Part shown: one piece after another, positions 59,072 to 64,000 of the stretch
Position numbering within the stretch: position 1 is the first letter of the stretch
Layout: each line of letters starts with the position of its first letter
Assembly: GCF_047302285.1 (NCBI RefSeq)
Contig: NZ_CP154845.1
Location: 2,294,001 to 2,358,000, forward strand
DNA length: 64,000 bases
Direction of reading: 5' to 3'
Origin: Robertmurraya sp047302285
GTDB lineage: Bacteria > Bacillota > Bacilli > Bacillales > Cytobacillaceae
Translations under genes and position numbers: made by a program
The notes under the pieces: model-generated
What the model was told of the DNA's origin: nothing
Databases searched by the model: none
What the model saw: only the letters and a program-made list of their open reading frames with translations

Positions 59072-60475
59072 TTATTCTTTTAATTTTTTTCTTTCTTCCC
59101 AAGACTCAATCCCTGTTATATCAGGAATTGAATCTTTATAGAAGACAGGGTCTTTCCCCTGACTCCGTTGACCTCTATAGTCTTTGAGCGCTTTAAAAGC
59201 GATATGACCAAGAAGCACAATGGCAAGGATATTGATGAGAGCCATGACACCCATAAATAAGTCTGCCAGACTCCATACAACATCGAGATCAACGATCGAA
59301 CCGTAAAATACCATCGCAATAACTGCTAAACGATAAATAAATACCGCAGATTTATTCTCTTTAATAAACTCAATATTCGTTTCTCCATAATAATAATTTC
59401 CAATAACAGAACTGAAAGCAAAAAGGAAAATCGCAATGGCAACGAAAATCGTTGCCCAGGCTCCTAAATGCTCACTTAGTGCCGTTTGTGTCAATTGAAT
59501 ACCCGTTTGGCCTGACATGAAATTATCAGATAAAAGTATCATGAACGCAGTAGCAGAACAAATTAGGATTGTATCAACAAATACGCCGAGGGTTTGGATT
59601 AACCCTTGCTTGACAGGATGGGAAACACTTGCGGTTGCAGCTGCATTCGGTGCGCTACCCATTCCTGCTTCGTTTGAAAATAAGCCACGTTTAATTCCCA
59701 TCATGATCGCAGCTCCTATTCCACCGCCAACCATCTCTTCAATTCCAAATGCGTTCTTGATAATTAAACTAAATACTGTCGGTACCTCTGTTATATTCGT
59801 AATAACAACAAATAGAGCGATTACCAGGTAAATTAGAGCCATGATAGGAACAACGATTTGTGAAAAGCGAGCAATTCTTTTAACACCACCAAAGATGACA
59901 ATAGCTGTTAAGATGGCTAATATAATTCCCATAACCGTACGACTAACGCCAAATGCTTCCGTAAAAGCAAGAGAAATCGTGTTCGATTGCACAGAATTAA
60001 AGATAAGTCCAAAGCAGAAGGTGATAATAATCGCAAAAATAATCCCCATAAAGCGATTATTTAGACCTTTTTCCATGTAGTAGGCTGGTCCACCACGGTA
60101 TCCGTCTCTGTCTTTTACTTTATAGATTTGTGCTAATGTGCTTTCGACAAAACTGGAACCGGCTCCTAAAAAGGCAATGAGCCACATCCAAAATACGGCA
60201 CCAGGACCACCTGTTGCAATTGCAGTGGCAACCCCTGCAATGTTTCCTGTTCCTACCCTAGAAGCGGCACTGATACAGAAAGCTTGGAAAGAAGATAATC
60301 CTCTTTTTCCATTCGTAGATACTGTCGCCTTGTCTCCAAGTATTCTAAACATTTCTTTAAAAAAGGATAATTGAACAAAACCTGTTTTTATACTAAAAAA
60401 TAGTCCTGCTCCTATCAATACGACAATTAAAATATAACTCCACATTAAATCATTTAAAAAATTTACGATTACCAT
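59072..60475 (-). CDS. Alanine/glycine:cation symporter (AGCS, AlsT-like)
   Basis: 467 residues, about ten transmembrane helices. AGCS signature stretches are seen (SRVGTGNIAGVATAIATGGPGAVFWMW; FSNEAGMGSAPNAAA). Sodium-driven uptake of alanine, glycine or related amino acids (B. subtilis AlsT takes up glutamine). It is a single gene with its own terminator. The ATG has AGGGGGAAC upstream. Confidence 0.92.
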   Translation of the reverse strand: MVIVNFLNDLMWSYILIVVLIGAGLFFSIKTGFVQLSFFKEMFRILGDKATVSTNGKRGLSSFQAFCISAASRVGTGNIAGVATAIATGGPGAVFWMWLIAFLGAGSSFVESTLAQIYKVKDRDGYRGGPAYYMEKGLNNRFMGIIFAIIITFCFGLIFNSVQSNTISLAFTEAFGVSRTVMGIILAILTAIVIFGGVKRIARFSQIVVPIMALIYLVIALFVVITNITEVPTVFSLIIKNAFGIEEMVGGGIGAAIMMGIKRGLFSNEAGMGSAPNAAATASVSHPVKQGLIQTLGVFVDTILICSATAFMILLSDNFMSGQTGIQLTQTALSEHLGAWATIFVAIAIFLFAFSSVIGNYYYGETNIEFIKENKSAVFIYRLAVIAMVFYGSIVDLDVVWSLADLFMGVMALINILAIVLLGHIAFKALKDYRGQRSQGKDPVFYKDSIPDITGIESWEERKKLKE

Positions 60476-60584
60476 ATGTTCCCCCTAGTTGTAAAAAGTA
60501 CATAATCATATCAAATCATATATCTGCATAATTATCAAAGTATATTTTTAAGTTATCCTAAAAAAATTTCTATCATACAAATTT

Positions 60585-61859
60585 TTATCCTTCTGCAGCA
60601 ACAATCTTGTCATTTATCGGACTGTTTAATTGTTGAGTAAACAGTTTATTTCTTAATGAGTACAACACTATTACGAATATACTAGCACCACAAATTAGAA
60701 CTAAGAGCCATACTGGTACGAATTCTAGTAGATATCCAAAAACAATATATCCTAACGGTGCCATACAACTTGCTCCCGTTTCAACTAACGACATTACACG
60801 GCCGCGGTAGTGATCGGGAGTACTTTTTTGTAAAAGAACCATGACGGGCATATTAATGAGCATAATAAACGATGCAAGAAACAAGACAAGTATGATCAGG
60901 AAAGGAAAAAAGAACATATTAGAAAGTTCGCTTAGCCCTGGTACACTTGGAACACCTAGAAGAATTAACATACAAGACAACCCTACTAGACCCCCGAAGA
61001 TACTTCGTTTTTTATTTCTGATTTCTTTCATTTGTGCTAGAGCAATAGATATGATGAGCATCCCGATGGAAAAAGCACCTTCTATAATCCCTAATTGATA
61101 GGATTCCATTCCTCTTACTGTTAACACTAAATATGGCAGGGCAACTGGGAATACCGCAAACCAAAAGTTAAGAAATACGGCAATAAAAAGTAGGTTTTTA
61201 ATAAAAGATTGTTGCTTGACATAAGTAAATCCTATTTTTAATTCAGAAAAGAATGTATCTACTTTTGCTTCCACATTCTTTTCTGCAAATAAGCGGTAGT
61301 TTATGAAAATACTAGCCATTCCTGAAAATGTAAAAGCGATAATATTGATGATCATGAAGGTTGATATCGACATGAAACCAAATAGTATACCTCCAAGCAC
61401 AGGCCCTAATATCGTTGAAATAGATACAGCTACTTGGTTTAAAGACATCGCTTTTTGAATATATTCGGGGCCAACCATATTATGAATCGCTGATGTCACT
61501 GCAGTCGAATAGAACGTGTTGAGGGAACTTAAGATGAAGGTTGCTAAAAATAAGAGCCAGATTTGTTGTGTAAAAGAAGTGAAAATAATAAAGATGAAAA
61601 GAAGCCAAACCGCACAGGCAAAATCTGAAATAATAATGATCTTCTTTCTATCTAAGCGATCACTTAATGTTCCGGCGATCGGAGCAAGTAAGATTCTAGG
61701 TAATATACTTACAAGTAGTGTAATGGAAAAATTCAGACTGGATCCTGTCTCTGCTAAAATATAGAGACCTATAGCGAACCCATAAATGGATGAACCAAGT
61801 ACGGCCGTAAGCTTTCCAGTTAAAAATAGGATAATATTTCTTTTGACCAAATTTGGCAC
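60585..61859 (-). CDS. MFS transporter (macrolide/multidrug-efflux type)
   Basis: About 424 residues and 12 hydrophobic helices, of the MFS_3/MefA-like group. The A motif is LSDRLDRKKIII between helices 2 and 3. GTG 61859 is one base after the stop of the HTH gene and has AGGAGGAG upstream, so I choose it over the ATG 54 bases earlier. The HTH-MFS order suggests ligand-induced efflux; substrates cannot be predicted. Confidence 0.88.
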   Translation of the reverse strand: MPNLVKRNIILFLTGKLTAVLGSSIYGFAIGLYILAETGSSLNFSITLLVSILPRILLAPIAGTLSDRLDRKKIIIISDFACAVWLLFIFIIFTSFTQQIWLLFLATFILSSLNTFYSTAVTSAIHNMVGPEYIQKAMSLNQVAVSISTILGPVLGGILFGFMSISTFMIINIIAFTFSGMASIFINYRLFAEKNVEAKVDTFFSELKIGFTYVKQQSFIKNLLFIAVFLNFWFAVFPVALPYLVLTVRGMESYQLGIIEGAFSIGMLIISIALAQMKEIRNKKRSIFGGLVGLSCMLILLGVPSVPGLSELSNMFFFPFLIILVLFLASFIMLINMPVMVLLQKSTPDHYRGRVMSLVETGASCMAPLGYIVFGYLLEFVPVWLLVLICGASIFVIVLYSLRNKLFTQQLNSPINDKIVAAEG

Positions 61860-61860
61860 G

Positions 61861-62334
61861 TCAACTCTCCTCCTCTTCTTCTGGTAGCTTAATAAATTCA
61901 CAATTGATCTCATAAGGTTTACGCTCTTGTGGCCCTTTAATGGATATTTCTACGTATTTTTTTAACAATAGATCAAAATCCTTCGTAAATTCTTCTAACT
62001 CACTGTCAGATAAAGATAGTGATGTTCCTCTTTTCATAAAATAGTTCGTTTTTTCAGGAGTAAATTCATCTTTTAGTTTAAATTCAATCGCTTTTGAACG
62101 ATAATACTTTTCGATAATTCCCTTATTGTTCTTCGTATCAGCTAACTCCAGAATTCCTCCGTTATATAGCTGTTGGATATGATAATGAATACTTCCATTT
62201 GATTTTCCAAGTTCATCCGCTACTTGCTTGGCTGTCATTGCATTCTCGTTTAATAAATAGATAATCTTTGCTCTCAGTGGACTAGATATTAATTTTTGTT
62301 GTTCTAACGTAATTTCCATTTTCCCATCATCCAT
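61861..62334 (-). CDS. ArsR-like winged-helix regulator of MFS pair
   Basis: 157 residues. The N-terminal half is a winged helix (LISSPLRAKIIYLLNENAMTAKQVADEL, GSIHYHIQQLYNGGIL). The C-terminal half is helical and ends in PEEEEES. There are no metal-binding Cys. It is like the HTH_20/'ArsR' proteins that act as one-component sensors beside MFS exporters. ATG 62334 is the likely start; ATG 62319 is possible. It is translationally coupled to the MFS gene. Confidence 0.85.
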   Translation of the reverse strand: MDDGKMEITLEQQKLISSPLRAKIIYLLNENAMTAKQVADELGKSNGSIHYHIQQLYNGGILELADTKNNKGIIEKYYRSKAIEFKLKDEFTPEKTNYFMKRGTSLSLSDSELEEFTKDFDLLLKKYVEISIKGPQERKPYEINCEFIKLPEEEEES

Positions 62335-62355
62335 TCTAATTGTTAATTTGATTAT

Positions 62356-62384
62356 ATTATATGTTCTAATTTTTTAGAATGCAA
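62356..62384 (-). promoter_or_regulatory. Promoter with spacer operator for HTH-MFS operon
   Basis: On the - strand TTGCAT, exactly 17 bp, TATAAT. The spacer contains the perfect inverted repeat TTCTAA-AAAA-TTAGAA (62364-62379). Half-site copies TTCTAAT and TTTAGAAT also flank it (62333 and 62391). The layout is that of an autorepressed promoter; the regulator is probably the adjacent HTH protein. Confidence 0.75.
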
Positions 62385-62414
62385 TAATTATTTAGAATGA
62401 AATGGAAAATTAGA

Positions 62415-62449
62415 CAAAAAATAACCCCTTGCTAATCATTAGCAAGGGG
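62415..62449 (-). terminator. Terminator of parC
   Basis: On the - strand CCCCTTGCTAAT-G-ATTAGCAAGGGG (12-bp stem), then T-rich tract. Confidence 0.92.
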
Positions 62450-62473
62450 AATAAATCAATTTTCATTATTTGT

Positions 62474-64000
62474 TTATTCGGTAGTCGTTTTCCAAATGCT
62501 TTGTACTTTACCACTCTCGGTTTCATCAATGATGAATGAACCATTGGTATATCGATCATTGTAACGCAGTTCGGATGCTTTCGTGCTTTCGAGTTGCCCT
62601 TTTTCGGATTGAACGGTAATTTCATCGTCTTCTCGGACAAGGACAGCACCAATGACACGATGTGGATTTGATTTAAGTTCTCTAATCATGACGACGCCAC
62701 GCTTTGCCCTTGAAGTTAAATCAAATTCGGTTAGCTTCATTTTTTTGATAGAGCCACGCTGTGTCACAATGACAATGCTCTCTTCATTTAAATTAGAAAT
62801 AATATTTCCACTTGTGACGACATCTCCATCCTTCAGGTTCATCCCTTTAACGCCAGCTGCGCGAGCACCGACCAATGGAACTTCTTCTTCGGAAAATCTC
62901 AGTCCGTATCCTAAATAAGTGGTTAAGAAGAGTTCCGCTTTTCCGTCTGTTTCATGTACATCAATGAGTTCATCCCCATTTTTTACATTAATGGCGACAA
63001 GTGGTTTCGAGTACCGTTGTGCTTTATATTGCTTCAACTCTGTTTTCTTAATCATTCCATTTTTCGTGAAGAATAAGAGATTAGATTCTTTTTCAAAATC
63101 CGTTACAGGTATCACTTTAATAATCGATTCATCACGATCTATTGGGACGATATTGGCCACATGTTGCCCAAGATCCTTCCAACGAATATCTGGTAGCTCA
63201 TGTACTGGACAATATAAGTAATTGCCTTTATTCGTGAAGAGAAGAAGTACATCTGTCGTATTCATTTCCAATTGAGCAAGAAGGCGATCCGAGTCCTTCA
63301 TGCCAAAATCCTGCCCGTTGGAAGCGGCAAAGGAACGTGGACTTGTCCGTTTTACATATCCTTCTTTTGTGACAGTGACGATCACATCTTCACTAGCAAT
63401 GAGGACTTCAAGATTGATTTTAATTTCCTCAATTTCGGCTTCAATTTTCGTACGTCTTTCATCTGCGAATCGTTTCTTCACATCTTTAAGCTCTTTTTTG
63501 ATAACAGATAAAAGCTTTCGTTCACTTGCTAGGATGGATGATAATTCTTCCACTTTCTTTGCTAGTTCCTCCGCTTCAGCTTGTAAGGCTGTAATATCTG
63601 TATTCGTTAAACGGTAAAGTTGTAAGGAAACAATCGCTTCTGCTTGAGCTTCAGAGAATTGAAACTTTGCAATTAAATTATCTTTCGCATTTCGTTTATC
63701 CTTAGATGCACGAATCGTGGCAATGACTTCGTCAAGGATAGAGAGAGCCTTCATTAAGCCTTCAACAATATGCTGACGATCCTTCGCTTTTTGCAAATCA
63801 TATTGTGTTCTGCGTGTAACGACTTCCTTTTGATGCTCGATATAGGCATCAAGGAGGTTTAGTAAACCCATCAATTTCGGTCTTCTATTATGAATAGCGA
63901 CCATATTAAAGCTATACGTAATTTGGAGGTCGCTATTTTTATATAAATAATTTAGAACGCCGTTCGCATCTGCATCCTTTTTTAATTCGATCACTACACG
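62474..64000 (-). CDS. parC: DNA topoisomerase IV subunit A, C-terminal part
   Basis: The gene runs off the right edge; the 5' end with the catalytic Tyr and the quinolone-resistance region is not in the window. About 509 residues are present: the end of the breakage-reunion domain, a coiled coil (ELSSILASERKLLSVIKKELKDVKK) and the C-terminal beta-pinwheel, which has the blades VKRTSPRSFAAS, IKKTELKQYKAQ and IKKMKLTEFD. The absence of a clear GyrA box (QRRGGKG) favours ParC/GrlA over GyrA. ParE should lie beyond the edge. Confidence 0.9.
   Translation of the reverse strand, partial: RVVIELKKDADANGVLNYLYKNSDLQITYSFNMVAIHNRRPKLMGLLNLLDAYIEHQKEVVTRRTQYDLQKAKDRQHIVEGLMKALSILDEVIATIRASKDKRNAKDNLIAKFQFSEAQAEAIVSLQLYRLTNTDITALQAEAEELAKKVEELSSILASERKLLSVIKKELKDVKKRFADERRTKIEAEIEEIKINLEVLIASEDVIVTVTKEGYVKRTSPRSFAASNGQDFGMKDSDRLLAQLEMNTTDVLLLFTNKGNYLYCPVHELPDIRWKDLGQHVANIVPIDRDESIIKVIPVTDFEKESNLLFFTKNGMIKKTELKQYKAQRYSKPLVAINVKNGDELIDVHETDGKAELFLTTYLGYGLRFSEEEVPLVGARAAGVKGMNLKDGDVVTSGNIISNLNEESIVIVTQRGSIKKMKLTEFDLTSRAKRGVVMIRELKSNPHRVIGAVLVREDDEITVQSEKGQLESTKASELRYNDRYTNGSFIIDETESGKVQSIWKTTTE

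Noticed and set aside
62474..64000. Gyrase subunit A instead of ParC
   Set aside because: No GyrA box is visible in the beta-pinwheel, and the sequence matches the Bacillus ParC/GrlA C-terminal pattern.

Overview
The window looks like chromosome from a low-GC, endospore-forming Bacillaceae species. Evidence for this is the Bacillus-type ribosome binding sites, frequent TTG/GTG starts, spore-coat CotF-like genes beside an adhB-type dehydrogenase, a sporulenol-synthase-type cyclase, the des-desK-desR cold-shock module and a parC gene running off the right edge. No tRNA, rRNA, CRISPR array, transposase or prophage core was seen. Most genes lie on the + strand; the right 15 kb carries several - strand genes.

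Layout. 0.2-6.6 kb: exonuclease III, a FrnE/DsbA-type oxidoreductase, a DEAD-box helicase followed by an acidic protein and a patatin-like lipase, then a TetR regulator overlapping a small alarmone synthetase (RelP/YwaC type). 6.8-17.3 kb: a complete glycogen operon (glgB-glgC-glgD-glgA-glgP) ending with a GH13 amylopullulanase-like hydrolase, so synthesis and breakdown are transcribed together. 17.4-20.4 kb: the membrane-fluidity circuit, with fatty-acid desaturase, DesK and DesR. 20.7-21.2 kb: a non-coding repeat element bounded by GAGGCTGGG and its complement. 21.2-22.8 kb: a membrane GGDEF protein. 22.9-27.4 kb: acyl-CoA/branched-chain catabolism (thiolase, SDR dehydrogenase, aldehyde dehydrogenase, HMG-CoA lyase) behind a perfect CcpA cre box. 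27.3-35 kb: DUF2515 and CBO0543-type proteins, a sporulenol-synthase-like cyclase, a quinone-oxidoreductase-like MDR protein, CapA and a GNAT protein. 35.1-37.6 kb: two divergent pairs of spore-coat-like genes plus an adhB-like dehydrogenase, resembling the B. subtilis yra cluster.

37.7-44 kb: two small membrane-anchored proteins, a previously unlisted 27-residue holin-like toxin with the layout of a type I toxin-antitoxin locus, a GGDEF-EAL protein, a zinc-ribbon protein, an HtrA-like protease and a luciferase-like monooxygenase. 44-49.6 kb: a membrane-anchored GH18/LysM/peptidoglycan-binding protein, a secreted protein, a glycosyltransferase, a DUF1835/DUF3658 protein and a DinB-like protein. 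49.6-55.3 kb: chromate transporter ChrA, then a complete arsRBCDA arsenic-resistance operon with a promoter-overlapping palindrome. 55.3-56.1 kb: a LexA-like box in front of a shortened LAGLIDADG-type ORF and a small membrane protein. 56.2-64 kb: a TTGTACA repeat cluster, a HAD phosphatase, a stay-green (Mg-dechelatase) homologue, a secreted FG-GAP-like protein, an AGCS symporter, an HTH-MFS pair with its operator in the promoter spacer, and the C-terminal part of parC.

The strongest candidates for something not already catalogued are the toxin-antitoxin locus at 38.68-38.98 kb (Shine-Dalgarno locked in a hairpin, 5'/3' UTR pairing, convergent antisense terminator), the SOS-box-controlled ORF pair at 55.33-56.08 kb, a glycogen synthase lacking the usual KxGGL lysine, and the repeat arrays at 20.7-21.2 and 56.2-56.4 kb. 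All functional calls are from sequence reading alone.
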